Shown: positions 7,222-15,756, counted from the stretch's first letter. The stretch: 16,485 nt of DNA from Candidatus Saccharimonadota bacterium (GCA_003231925.1 QIKK01000065.1:1-16485); one strand, 5' to 3'. A program made the numbers and translations. Notes: generated by a model from the sequence alone, not told the origin.

Positions 7222-7680
7222 TTAGAAAGGGATGTCGTCGAGATTGATGGGCTCATCACCAACATCTTTAGCTTTCTCATCTATCTTTTTGCTCGGTTTC
7301 TGTGGCTCTGGTTTGTTACCATCAGAATTAGGTACGCTACGGGACCCGTCACCGCTACCTATAAAGTTAAAATCCTCTACTACTACTTCAACTTTGGAAC
7401 GTTTCTGCCCTTCTTGCTCCCATGACCTTTGTTGCAGACGACCAGATATCAGGATGGGTCGCCCTTTTTGCATGTATTGACTTATTATCTCACCAGCTTT
7501 TCCCCAAGCATTACAGTCTATATAGTCAACGGCTTCTTGTTGCTCCCCATTGGCATTCTTCCATGTCCTATTAACTGCTAGAGAAAACCCCGCAACGCTC
7601 TGTCCGTTTGGTGTACTACGTAGTTCGGGATCTCGCGTTAAATTACCCATTAATACTACTTTATTAAATCCTCTTGCCAT
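7222..7680 (-). CDS. ssb: Single-stranded DNA-binding protein
   Basis: A 152-aa SSB that coats single-stranded DNA during replication and repair. The OB fold (about 1-108) opens MARGFNKVVLMGNLTRDPEL, with RSTPNGQSVAGFSLAVNR and the VDYIDCNAWGKAGE segment. A charged, Pro/Lys-rich flexible linker (about 110-142) leads to the acidic tail NLDDIPF, the docking tip for partner proteins. I chose the ATG at 7680. The open frame extends 5 codons further to a TTG at 7695, but family members begin at MARxxNKV. No clear Shine-Dalgarno precedes either start. It sits between rpsF and rpsR, the usual bacterial order. Confidence 0.95.
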   Translation of the reverse strand: MARGFNKVVLMGNLTRDPELRSTPNGQSVAGFSLAVNRTWKNANGEQQEAVDYIDCNAWGKAGEIISQYMQKGRPILISGRLQQRSWEQEGQKRSKVEVVVEDFNFIGSGDGSRSVPNSDGNKPEPQKPSKKIDEKAKDVGDEPINLDDIPF

Positions 7681-7728
7681 GTTTTTGGTGCCCAAATTTT
7701 GTAATAGAATAGCCCTATTGCTATATTT

Positions 7729-8124
7729 TTATTTGGGCTCTCCCTTCTTGTCGTTTAAATATTTTTTATCGTCGTTTTCATCTGCAAGTGCTACTCGTTT
7801 ATCTCTGCTAATCTTCATTGCCTCAGCTTTTGCAATTGCCTTGAGATCTGGTCTACTGATTAAAAATCTAATCACTTCGTCAGTAATGTTTAATGCGTTA
7901 TTCAATTGTTTTACCCCACTTGTGGGCATCTGCAGGGCATAAAAAACGTATACGGCATATTCATAGCTGGCAATTTTGTAAGCTAGTTTTTTCTTGCCCC
8001 AATTGTCAGTACCTTCTATGCTACCTCCGGCGTCTTTCACCAGACCCTTAATCTTAGCTTCTGCTTTATCTAAGTCTATTTCTAGATCTGGATGGTACAG
8101 AACAACTAACTCATATTGCTCCAT
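7729..8124 (-). CDS. rpsF: Small ribosomal subunit protein bS6
   Basis: A 131-aa protein of the 30S platform and partner of bS18. The ferredoxin-like fold is evident: it starts MEQYELVVLYHPDLE, has the strongly conserved TDNWGKKKLAYKI segment (about 39-51), and YAVYVFYALQMP. Residues from about 100 on are a charged tail rich in Lys and Asp. It is the first gene of the rpsF-ssb-rpsR-efp-tlyA run and has a near-consensus promoter about 100 nt upstream. AAAGGAA lies 7 nt before the ATG. Unlike most first genes in this window, it has a real leader of about 92 nt. Confidence 0.95.
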   Translation of the reverse strand: MEQYELVVLYHPDLEIDLDKAEAKIKGLVKDAGGSIEGTDNWGKKKLAYKIASYEYAVYVFYALQMPTSGVKQLNNALNITDEVIRFLISRPDLKAIAKAEAMKISRDKRVALADENDDKKYLNDKKGEPK

Positions 8125-8177
8125 GTATTTTCCTTTCTTTGGTTATTGCCATAATAATTTATATTACAGGCATTTTG

Positions 8178-8200
8178 TTTACGTACCTAAGAGTCGTAAA
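8178..8200 (-). promoter_or_regulatory. Hairpin in the rpsF leader
   Basis: TTTACG and CGTAAA form a 6-bp stem with an 11-nt loop in the 5' leader of rpsF. S6 operons are often controlled by an S6:S18-binding leader hairpin with a CCG bulge. No CCG is present in this hairpin, so that known motif is not supported, but another leader element is possible. Confidence 0.3.
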
Positions 8201-8223
8201 TAAAAGTTAATATTGTAGACACA

Positions 8224-8252
8224 ATTATATCAGTTAGTCCAAGTAATTTCAA
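8224..8252 (-). promoter_or_regulatory. Strong promoter of the rpsF operon
   Basis: TTGAAA (8252-8247), a 17-nt spacer and TATAAT (8229-8224) match the sigma70 consensus at 5 of 6 and 6 of 6 positions. The -35 box begins 3 nt past the ftsK stop. The predicted start near 8217 gives a leader of about 92 nt. Confidence 0.7.
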
Positions 8253-8255
8253 TAA

Positions 8256-10463
8256 TTACTCTAGCTCGTCCAGCGCCGCTTCTTCTTCATCCTCTACACT
8301 ATTTCGTCCAAAAACATCATCCAGCGAATTTACTAATACATTCCTGGGTTTTGACCCGTCTGCTGGGCTAACTATTCCCTGTTCTTCCATTCTATCTATT
8401 AAGCGTGAGGCTCTGCTATAACCTACTCTTAACTTTCGTTGCAATAAACTTGTGCTAGCTTTTCTGTTGTCGACGATTACATGGACAGCATCTTTCCATA
8501 GTTCGTCTTCTACATCGTTGGGGGATGAGTCAACAACAATTCCTCCTCTTCCATTCAACTGGACTTGTTGACTAACCACTTCATCGTCATATTGCGGAGG
8601 ACGTTGAGTTCGTAAAAAGTCATTAACTCGAACCGTTTCTTCATCAGTAATAAGGGCACCTTGAATACGCCGGGCTTTAGCCATCTCTGAAGTGGTAAAT
8701 AGCATATCTCCCATGCCTAGAAGCTTTTCAGCACCAATACCGTCAAGAATGGTACGGCTATCAACTTGTGACGGAACCGTAAAAGCTATTTTTGATGGTA
8801 CGTTTGCTTTTATCAACCCAGTTATTACATCAACACTTGGACGCTGTGTGGCAAGTATTAGGTGTATTCCGGCAGCTCGCGCCTTCTGGGCAATTCTCAC
8901 TACTAAAGCTTCAACATCACGTGCAGCTACCATCATTAGATCAGATAGCTCATCAATTACTATCACGATATAAGGCATGGAATCCTGTTCTTTCAGTGCA
9001 TTATACTCATCGATGTTACGTTTTTTATGAGCAGCAAATGTCCTTAATCGACGCTCCATCTCAGAAACGGCCCACTTTAGAGCACTAATACACTTTTCTG
9101 GCTCTGTGATAACTGGCGTTAATAAATGAGGAATACTATTGTAGGGAGTCAACTCAACCTGTTTTGGGTCGACTAAAATTAGTTTGAGATCGGATGGACT
9201 ATTCTTAAATAACAAACTAGCCAAAAGAGTGTTTATCATTACGGATTTACCAGATCCAGTTTGTCCAGCAATCATTAAATGGGGCATCTTGTTGAGAGCA
9301 GCAACGACAGGCTGTCCGCCAATATCACGTCCAATTACGAAACTTAGAGGCTCAGATGCTTCTTTCCATACTTTGTCTTTGATAATCCCAGCAATACTTA
9401 CCGTAGCCGACTTCACATTTGGGACCTCTATACCTACAGACCTTTTCCCAGGAATTGGAGCTTCAATCCTAATACTTTGAGCTGCTAAATTTAATGATAG
9501 CTCTTTATCAAGCGCTGAAATTTTACTAAGTTTTGTGCCAGCAGGTGGCTTAAGAGTAAATTGGGTCACTCTTGGCCCAACATTAGCACCCTCCATACCT
9601 ACCTTGATATTAAAGTTAGCAAAGGTGTCTTTAATAATGTCAGCATTCATATTAACATCGCCCGGATCAGCTTTTTCTTGGGTTTTCTTGAGCAATTCAA
9701 CCGACGGAAATTGCCAATTTGGGTCCCTAGCTTCAGTTAACGCTTCGTGATTCTCATTTTGTATAAGACTTTGAGATATAGTATTTTTAAGATTACGACG
9801 ACTGCTATTGTGCTCAACTGGAACGCCCTCATTAAGCATAAAGCCTTGATCCTTGGCGTGCTCTTTTAACTCATCCAGATCTGTATCAGAATCAGCCTTT
9901 TTTTGCTTACGCTTAAACGGTTTTAGGAGAATAATAAGAGGTAAACCAAAAGCCCAGCTTGTAGATAATACAACTAATACAAAAAACATTATCGTAGCTG
10001 GAAGCTTATCTAGAACGGATAACACCGCACCACCGATAATTTCGCCAATTCTACCACCTTGTCCACCAACCCACTGGTTAGAAGTAGCTCCTTGGCTAAT
10101 AAAACCAACATACAACCAAGCGGATGACGTTACAAGTAGGCTGGTCATACTCAGAAGAGTATTAGCAGCTAAATTATATTCCTCTGCTATTAACTTATGA
10201 ACACCCCAGTAGGCAAGTGCAACAGGAGATAAATAGGCTGCAAGACCCAAGGCCAGATATGTAGCATTAAACATACCACGAGGCAGACTCCCCCCTGCTC
10301 CAAACCCGCCCAATAATAGAAACACAGCGGCTATTAACAGTGCAACCGCTCCTATCTGACGGATAAATACATTAGGCTCTTTCGGTACTCGTTCTACCTT
10401 TTTACGTGTAGATTTTCGTCTGAAGATTCTCTTTTTTCTATTATTTTTTTTCTTTTTTGCCAT
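8256..10463 (-). CDS. ftsK: DNA translocase FtsK/SpoIIIE
   Basis: A 735-aa septal DNA pump that clears chromosomal DNA from the closing division site. A very basic N-terminus (AKKKKNNRKKRIFRRKSTRKK) precedes about four membrane segments within residues 35-180. A charged linker (about 185-255) leads to the motor (about 260-620), with Walker A GQTGSGKS (400-407) and Walker B VIVIDE (500-505). The C-terminal gamma winged helix (about 650-714, with RVGYSRASRLIDRMEEQGI) would read polar DNA signals. An acidic tail ends ALDELE. Length is in the shorter SpoIIIE-like range. I chose the ATG at 10463. The open frame reaches a TTG at 10496, but those 11 residues are not typical. The gene has its own strong promoter right after RNase J and no Shine-Dalgarno. 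Confidence 0.95.
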   Translation of the reverse strand: MAKKKKNNRKKRIFRRKSTRKKVERVPKEPNVFIRQIGAVALLIAAVFLLLGGFGAGGSLPRGMFNATYLALGLAAYLSPVALAYWGVHKLIAEEYNLAANTLLSMTSLLVTSSAWLYVGFISQGATSNQWVGGQGGRIGEIIGGAVLSVLDKLPATIMFFVLVVLSTSWAFGLPLIILLKPFKRKQKKADSDTDLDELKEHAKDQGFMLNEGVPVEHNSSRRNLKNTISQSLIQNENHEALTEARDPNWQFPSVELLKKTQEKADPGDVNMNADIIKDTFANFNIKVGMEGANVGPRVTQFTLKPPAGTKLSKISALDKELSLNLAAQSIRIEAPIPGKRSVGIEVPNVKSATVSIAGIIKDKVWKEASEPLSFVIGRDIGGQPVVAALNKMPHLMIAGQTGSGKSVMINTLLASLLFKNSPSDLKLILVDPKQVELTPYNSIPHLLTPVITEPEKCISALKWAVSEMERRLRTFAAHKKRNIDEYNALKEQDSMPYIVIVIDELSDLMMVAARDVEALVVRIAQKARAAGIHLILATQRPSVDVITGLIKANVPSKIAFTVPSQVDSRTILDGIGAEKLLGMGDMLFTTSEMAKARRIQGALITDEETVRVNDFLRTQRPPQYDDEVVSQQVQLNGRGGIVVDSSPNDVEDELWKDAVHVIVDNRKASTSLLQRKLRVGYSRASRLIDRMEEQGIVSPADGSKPRNVLVNSLDDVFGRNSVEDEEEAALDELE

Positions 10464-10516
10464 GGTAATATAAGTACATTTTACGCTATTAATCAAACTA
10501 ACTAAATAGTGTTGTT

Positions 10517-10545
10517 ATTTTAACAAACTTCGGCCGTTTTGTCAA
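10517..10545 (-). promoter_or_regulatory. Near-consensus promoter of ftsK
   Basis: TTGACA (10545-10540), a 17-nt spacer and TAAAAT (10522-10517) match the sigma70 consensus at all six -35 positions and five of six -10 positions. The box starts 4 nt after the RNase J stop. The predicted start near 10510 gives a leader of about 47 nt. Confidence 0.7.
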
Positions 10546-10549
10546 TCCG

Positions 10550-12640
10550 CTAATCAGTACGGGCATCTTGTCCAAGTAGTTGTTGCCTTAGTTGGGCAAA
10601 TCTGTCTTGCTGTTCTTGTGCAATCTGCTCTGATGTTTTTTCTAGTTTTTTATTCTTTGTGTTACCTTTATCTTTGTCGGAGCGATTACCATTTATTATA
10701 TTAACAACGGGTATTATTATTGGACTACGCTGAGTCTGTTCGTATAGAAAGTGAGTTACATAATCACGCAACTCAGCCTTAAAGCGATCTAAGTCTACTC
10801 TTTTAAAACGCTGAACGACCGCTCTCCTTAACTCTGAACGGAAAAGATTCATTAACTCTTCCGAATCACGCATGTATATGAAGCCTCTGCTAATAATATC
10901 TGGACTTGTCATCAACTGACCGGATTTTTTATCTATGGTTAGTATAACTGTCACTAACCCTTCTTCTGCTAATACTAACCTGTCTTTAACGACAACATTG
11001 TTAACTATTGCCCCAGATTGATCCACTAGCACCGTACCAGTCGGAGCCTCTCCTATAACCTCCATCTTATTTTGAGTAAGAGCTATTACCTGCCCGTTAT
11101 CAGCATTGACTGTATTTTTACGAGGAATACCCTCTTGAACAGCAATTTCTATATGATATTGCTTACTACGGTAGCTCCCATAAATAGGTATAAAGAATTT
11201 AGGTTTTACCATATCTATCATATCTCTATATTCTTCCACGCTACCATGCCCAGACACATGCAACGGACCAACACCGTCTAATTCTCTGGTTTGGTGTCTA
11301 AATACATGTACCCCCATCTTCATTAAATTGTCTACCATATCACCAATCAGAGCATCGTTCCCAGATTCTGGAATTGGTGTACTACTTAGTACTACAGTAT
11401 CTTGGGCTTTTAGTTTTATGTATTTATGTTGACCGGTGGCCATTCTTTGAAGTGCCGAGTTGGGCTCTCCCTGAGAACCAGTACACATCACAACCACTTC
11501 ATTATCTTTTATATTAGGAACTGTACCTATCGGTATAAATGTGCCTTTTGGAATTTTCATAAATCCGTGTCTAACTGCCATTTCAAGAGTACTCATCATA
11601 CTCCGACCATCTAGTGCAATCTTTCTATTATGTTTAACTGCTGCGTTAACTATCATCTGTACGCGGTTAACGTTAGTAGAAAACAGAGCAACAAACATTC
11701 TACCAGGGGCTTGCGTCATGATATCCACGAAGCTTTGTTCCAAGATACTCTCACTTGGGGTTCTTCCTGCTCTTTCTGTAGTAGTACTCTCACTAAGCAG
11801 TGCCAAAACCCCCTCTTTTCCTAGTTCAATCAGTCTATCGCTGTCTGTTTTTTCATGATCAAGCGGGTTAGGATCTAAGCGAAAATCTCCAGTATTAATT
11901 ATCCGCCCTACAGGAGTATCAACAACAACACACGTCGATCCTGGGATTGAATGGGTTACTGCCACGAGTTCAACAAAGAATACGCCCAATTTAAGTTTTT
12001 CATGTGTATGCTCATTCATAACTACAGTTTGAAGATTAAAACCATCAGGCATAGGAAGCCCAAAGTTATTAAATATCTCTTCTACGCGTCCAATAGTAAA
12101 CTTGCCCCCATAAATAGGTGCTGGTACTTTTGGCACTATATGTGGAAGCCCACCGATGTGATCTAGGTGTCCATGCGTTATGACATAGCCCTTCAGCTTG
12201 TGTTTGATGCTTTCTAAATAGCTGATATCACAAATAGCATAGTTTATACCCGGTAAATCTACGCCAAGTTCATTACCACAATCGATAACCAAAGCATCAT
12301 CAGCATATTCAACTAATATCATATTTTTCGAACCGCCACCGTCCATGCCCCCTAGACCAATAATTTTTAGACGTGGACTATTGTCTATAAAATTAGCCCT
12401 TTTTGTACCATTTCCGTCACCGTTACCCATATACTGACTAACCATTCTTGTTGCATCCTCAATTGTTCTTCTTTGAGCTCTTATTGCTTCTCCTCTACTT
12501 GTACTTCTTGCTTGGGTGGTCGTCTTTGGACGAGCTTTTGAACCCATTCCTTGTCTATTTTGGTTATTCCTATTACCAGCATTTCTTTTTGGTAATTCCT
12601 TATGTGGTCTATTCAGACCTCTATTATTTTTATTATCCAT
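10550..12640 (-). CDS. rnj: Ribonuclease J
   Basis: A 696-aa metallo-beta-lactamase ribonuclease of the beta-CASP group, acting in mRNA decay and rRNA maturation with 5'-exonuclease and endonuclease activity. The first 85-90 residues are a basic, Asn/Arg-rich low-complexity extension (NNRGLNRPHKELPKRN) absent from B. subtilis RNase J1, which starts near the KIIGLGG segment (here about 92). The zinc motif HGHLDH is at 156-161. Further family marks are the NTGDFRLD loop, the beta-CASP domain with GSQGEP, and VSGHGSVEEY, then a C-terminal domain (from about 570). The final 50 residues are charged and Gln-rich. The start has a textbook AAGGAG 5 nt upstream. That site overlaps the stop of the glycosylase gene, so the two are co-transcribed and probably translationally linked. 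Confidence 0.96.
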   Translation of the reverse strand: MDNKNNRGLNRPHKELPKRNAGNRNNQNRQGMGSKARPKTTTQARSTSRGEAIRAQRRTIEDATRMVSQYMGNGDGNGTKRANFIDNSPRLKIIGLGGMDGGGSKNMILVEYADDALVIDCGNELGVDLPGINYAICDISYLESIKHKLKGYVITHGHLDHIGGLPHIVPKVPAPIYGGKFTIGRVEEIFNNFGLPMPDGFNLQTVVMNEHTHEKLKLGVFFVELVAVTHSIPGSTCVVVDTPVGRIINTGDFRLDPNPLDHEKTDSDRLIELGKEGVLALLSESTTTERAGRTPSESILEQSFVDIMTQAPGRMFVALFSTNVNRVQMIVNAAVKHNRKIALDGRSMMSTLEMAVRHGFMKIPKGTFIPIGTVPNIKDNEVVVMCTGSQGEPNSALQRMATGQHKYIKLKAQDTVVLSSTPIPESGNDALIGDMVDNLMKMGVHVFRHQTRELDGVGPLHVSGHGSVEEYRDMIDMVKPKFFIPIYGSYRSKQYHIEIAVQEGIPRKNTVNADNGQVIALTQNKMEVIGEAPTGTVLVDQSGAIVNNVVVKDRLVLAEEGLVTVILTIDKKSGQLMTSPDIISRGFIYMRDSEELMNLFRSELRRAVVQRFKRVDLDRFKAELRDYVTHFLYEQTQRSPIIIPVVNIINGNRSDKDKGNTKNKKLEKTSEQIAQEQQDRFAQLRQQLLGQDARTD

Positions 12641-12649
12641 TATTACTCC

Positions 12650-13240
12650 TTAATTTTTTCTAAAATTCATAAATGTTTTAATTATTTGAAAATCTTTTAT
12701 TGATGTATCTCTGAGCGATCCATTATACAAAGCTGCAGCCGGATGATATAAAGGCAAGATAACGATAGAGCTTTCCTGTCCATCTTGTATCACTTTGAGT
12801 CTTCTCTTTTTACCGTGGTCAGCACTAATATGCAAGTTTGGTATGAAGGCTTCGCCACTATGACGACCAAGGGTGACTATCGCTTTTGGCTGTATTACCT
12901 GTATTTGTTTTAATAAATAGGGCCAGAAAGCTTTTTTCTCAGATGGCTTAGGATCTCGATTATTTGGTGGGCGATATTTTATTATGTTAGTTATATATAT
13001 CTTACCCCTATCTATATTAATGCTTGTTAGCATTTCGTCTAAAAATTTACCAGCTGCTCCTACAAACGGAAGTCCTCTCAAATCTTCATTTTTGCCTGGG
13101 GCTTCACCAACAAAAATAACATCTGAGTTCGGATTTCCGGTACCAAAAACTAGTTGCGTGGCTTGCTTTGCTAGTTCTGGTGTAATATTAGCAGATAATA
13201 TATTATCTGCTAACTCGTCTAGTTTTTCTTGTTTTGTCAT
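12650..13240 (-). CDS. Family-4-like uracil-DNA glycosylase lacking Fe-S cysteines
   Basis: A 196-aa base-excision-repair enzyme of the uracil-DNA glycosylase superfamily. Motif 1 is GEAPGKNEDLRGLPFVG (45-61), the ITNIIKYRPPNNRDP block lies at 83-97 and the C-terminal motif is YHPAAALYNGS (165-175). All these place it with family 4 (and the SPO1-type polymerase-associated group). Family 4 normally binds a 4Fe-4S cluster through four cysteines. This protein contains none: the CRPP position is Tyr89, the ACRPYL position is Phe105, and the N-terminal C-x2-C region (about 15-22) reads SANITPEL. The active-site blocks are intact, so it is probably a functional cluster-free form. Its 5' end overlaps the preceding small membrane gene by 38 bp in another frame, and RNase J follows after 9 nt. 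Confidence 0.88.
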   Translation of the reverse strand: MTKQEKLDELADNILSANITPELAKQATQLVFGTGNPNSDVIFVGEAPGKNEDLRGLPFVGAAGKFLDEMLTSINIDRGKIYITNIIKYRPPNNRDPKPSEKKAFWPYLLKQIQVIQPKAIVTLGRHSGEAFIPNLHISADHGKKRRLKVIQDGQESSIVILPLYHPAAALYNGSLRDTSIKDFQIIKTFMNFRKN

Positions 13241-13445
13241 TGTTAAAGAACTGTACTTTCACGAACTTTTTTAAAAAATGTATCCCATAGTATAACGCAA
13301 CAAACATGGAGAAATATTGAAAGATACTGCCACTATCTGTTGCCAGCAAGAACAGTAAATAAACTACAAAAATTAATGCCACGCCTATTGCTAATATTAC
13401 ATATGGCTGATCTAATTTTTTATTATATCTTACCTTTTTACCCAT
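13203..13445 (-). CDS. Small two-helix membrane protein of unknown function
   Basis: An 80-aa protein with a basic N-terminus (MGKKVRYNKK), two hydrophobic segments (about 15-36 and 40-59) and a strongly basic tail (KTRKTRRVSR), giving both ends in the cytoplasm by the positive-inside rule. I do not recognise a family. It starts 9 nt after the pnp stop and its last 38 nt overlap the glycosylase gene, consistent with translational coupling in one operon. The TM-rich composition of an otherwise compact operon gene argues that it is real rather than a chance frame. Comparison with relatives would decide this. Confidence 0.6.
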   Translation of the reverse strand: MGKKVRYNKKLDQPYVILAIGVALIFVVYLLFLLATDSGSIFQYFSMFVALYYGIHFLKKFVKVQFFNNDKTRKTRRVSR

Positions 13446-13454
13446 ATATCTACC

Positions 13455-15602
13455 CTACTTGGATTTATCGTCCTTATTCTCTTGGTTTACGGCTTTCATA
13501 CTCAGCTGTAGACGACCCCTATCATCAATTGCTACAAGTTTAACGTCGACTTTATCTCCTTCTTTAACAATATCACTTGGTTTTTCAACTCGTTCAGTAC
13601 TCATCTCGCTAACGTGAACTAAGCCATCTTTTCCAGGCATAATCTGTACAAAAGCCCCAAAATCCATAACATTTACAACTGGCTTATCCTTATATATTAC
13701 ACCTACTTCTGGTTCTGCAACAATATCTTTAATCATTTGCTTCGCTACTTTAATTTTAGCACTATCTGGGCTAGCAATCATTACCGTCCCATCATCTTTA
13801 ATATCAATTTCAGTACCGCTTTCGGCCGTTATCTTTTGGATAGTTTCACCACCCTTACCAATAATTTCTCGTATCTTATCTGGGTTGATATTGATAGCTT
13901 CAACTCTTGGTGCGTAAGGGCTCATCTGTTGAACCTCTGAAATTACAGAAAGCATATGACCTAAAATTTCGGCCCTACCTTCTTTACCTTGATTTAATGC
14001 TGCAGCTAAAATATCCATACCAAGCCCATGTACTTTCATGTCCATCTGCAAGGCTGTTATACCTTTCTCTGTACCTGTAACCTTAAAATCCATGTCTCCC
14101 GCAAAATCTTCTGCGTCAGCAATATCACTTAAGATGTTTGGCTTATCCCCGTCCAATATTAGACCCATGGCTATACCACTTACCGGTCTTTTTAGCGGAA
14201 CACCGGCATCCATTAGTGCCATACAGCTAGAGCACGTTGCTGCCATTGAAGTTGATCCATTTTGACTCATAATCTCTGTTACCGAACGAATAGTATATGG
14301 AAAATCTGTCTCACTGGGTAGCATTGGGATTAATGCCCGTTCAGCCAGATAGCCGTGCCCTATCTCGCGTCTACCAGGGCTTCCTAAACGTTTGACTTCT
14401 CCAACCGTCCAACCAGGGGCATTATAATGATGCATATACCGACGTTCACCCTCACGTTCCATAGTATCTACTAGCTGAACATAGCTTAGTGGAGCAAGAG
14501 TAACGATGTTCATGCCCTGGGTAGCTCCCCTAGTAAACAAACTTGATCCGTGAGCTCTTGGTAAAAAGCCGACCTCACTGGATAATTCACGTATTTGGGT
14601 AAAATTACGTCCATCAGGTCTAATTTTGTCTTTTATAATACCGTTACGAACGTCGGAATGAATTGCCAGCTGAAAGGCCTCGGAATAATCCGATTTCAAT
14701 TCTGGATATTTTTCCTTACCAATTTTATCTTCAAAATAAGAGTGCATTTCATCGCGAATAACATCAATTAAAGCATTGCGTTCTGGGTAGTCTTTATGTA
14801 GTTTGGCGCCCAACTTACCTTTAGTCCAGTCTGCAACCTCTTCGATAATTTTTGAATCCAGTTTTGCTACTTCGTACTCTAGTGGAGTAACTTTAACTTT
14901 TTCTATAAGTTCTTGCTGGAGAGTAATTGCTGGTTGCATAGCTGTTTGGGCCCAAGTTATTGCCTTCAAAACTTCATCTTCTGTGACTTCATTGGCGCCA
15001 GCTTCAACCATCATAACACCAGACTTTGTGCCTGCAACTACTAAATCGAGTTTATTCTCTTTATACTCATCGTAACTCATAAAGGCTCTATACCCGCCAT
15101 CTTCGGTCATACCAACACGCAATCCAGCAACTGGCCCATCAAAAGGAGCCCCAGTTAGCATTAATGCCGAACTAATAGCTATCATTGCTATCATGTCTGG
15201 TCTAAATGTAGGATCAGAGCTTAAAACCGTAGCAATACCTTGTACTTGTTGCCTGTAACCTTTTGGCCACAGAGGACGAATTGGTCTGTCGATAATCCTT
15301 CCGATAAGAACGGCATCCTCACTTGGACGTCCCTCCCGTTTAATAAATCTTGAACCACTGATTTTTCCTGTTGCGTAGAACTTTTCTTCATAATCTATGC
15401 TTAGAGGAAAATAATCCATTCCACTAACGGGTTTTTTTCCAATCATAGCAGTCCCTAATACTACAGTTTCCCCATACCGTACAAGAACGGATGCACTACT
15501 ACGAAAGCCAACTCTATTGACTTCGATTGAGAGTTTCTTCCCACACAATTCAGTAGATACGCTTAGGATATTTCTACCCATTGGATTGATAATTTTAGAC
15601 AT
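13455..15602 (-). CDS. pnp: Polyribonucleotide nucleotidyltransferase (PNPase)
   Basis: A 715-aa phosphorolytic 3'-5' exoribonuclease that degrades mRNA. The five-part layout is complete: first RNase PH domain (about 16-150), an all-helical linker (about 230-310), second RNase PH domain (about 320-545, with LFTRGATQ and DAEDFAGDMDFKV, which holds the catalytic aspartates), a KH domain (IIGKGGETIQK, about 570-630) and an S1 domain (about 640-705). Length matches the usual 700-720 aa. The start has AAGAAGGAA 7 nt upstream. The gene follows rpsO, the order also seen in E. coli, where PNPase controls its own leader. The 195-nt gap here carries two sizable hairpins. Small-protein, glycosylase and RNase J genes follow within a few nucleotides of one another. 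Confidence 0.97.
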   Translation of the reverse strand: MSKIINPMGRNILSVSTELCGKKLSIEVNRVGFRSSASVLVRYGETVVLGTAMIGKKPVSGMDYFPLSIDYEEKFYATGKISGSRFIKREGRPSEDAVLIGRIIDRPIRPLWPKGYRQQVQGIATVLSSDPTFRPDMIAMIAISSALMLTGAPFDGPVAGLRVGMTEDGGYRAFMSYDEYKENKLDLVVAGTKSGVMMVEAGANEVTEDEVLKAITWAQTAMQPAITLQQELIEKVKVTPLEYEVAKLDSKIIEEVADWTKGKLGAKLHKDYPERNALIDVIRDEMHSYFEDKIGKEKYPELKSDYSEAFQLAIHSDVRNGIIKDKIRPDGRNFTQIRELSSEVGFLPRAHGSSLFTRGATQGMNIVTLAPLSYVQLVDTMEREGERRYMHHYNAPGWTVGEVKRLGSPGRREIGHGYLAERALIPMLPSETDFPYTIRSVTEIMSQNGSTSMAATCSSCMALMDAGVPLKRPVSGIAMGLILDGDKPNILSDIADAEDFAGDMDFKVTGTEKGITALQMDMKVHGLGMDILAAALNQGKEGRAEILGHMLSVISEVQQMSPYAPRVEAININPDKIREIIGKGGETIQKITAESGTEIDIKDDGTVMIASPDSAKIKVAKQMIKDIVAEPEVGVIYKDKPVVNVMDFGAFVQIMPGKDGLVHVSEMSTERVEKPSDIVKEGDKVDVKLVAIDDRGRLQLSMKAVNQENKDDKSK

Positions 15603-15650
15603 ATTTTATTCCTTCTTCCTGGTCTAGACTTTCAAGTAACAGGGTTCAGA

Positions 15651-15675
15651 TTGCGCTTCAGTTCTTAAGTCGCAA
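15651..15675 (-). promoter_or_regulatory. Bulged hairpin in the pnp leader
   Basis: On the minus strand TTGCG, a bulged A, CTT, an 8-nt loop, AAG and CGCAA form an 8-bp stem about 50 nt before the pnp start. The stretch around it is less AT-rich than its flanks. It may be part of a PNPase autoregulatory leader. Confidence 0.35.
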
Positions 15676-15727
15676 GCTGTGCTCTATCACCTATCTTAGT
15701 CCAACCATTTTATTGTTTTCTTGGTCC

Positions 15728-15756
15728 CACATACTTACTTTTATATAAAGTATGTG
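15728..15756 (-). promoter_or_regulatory. Nine-bp hairpin between rpsO and pnp
   Basis: CACATACTT and AAGTATGTG form a perfect 9-bp stem around an 11-nt loop. In E. coli the same intergenic spacing holds an RNase III-cleaved stem-loop through which PNPase represses itself. The position is analogous here, but the sequence is not comparable and the role is inferred. Confidence 0.4.

Noticed and set aside
7681..7695. Five extra N-terminal codons of ssb from a TTG start
   Set aside because: The ATG at 7680 matches the family's N-terminus and no ribosome site supports the TTG.
8125..8217. Known S6:S18-binding leader motif upstream of rpsF
   Set aside because: A hairpin is present, but the CCG bulge that defines the motif is not seen in it.
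10464..10496. Eleven extra N-terminal codons of ftsK from a TTG start
   Set aside because: The ATG at 10463 directly precedes the typical basic N-terminus; the extra residues have no support.
15605..15705. tRNA-like sequence in the pnp leader (minus strand has GGTGATAGAGCAC, like a D-arm)
   Set aside because: No anticodon arm or T-arm with GTTCRA can be fitted downstream, and no acceptor stem closes. The similarity is limited to the D-arm-like stretch.
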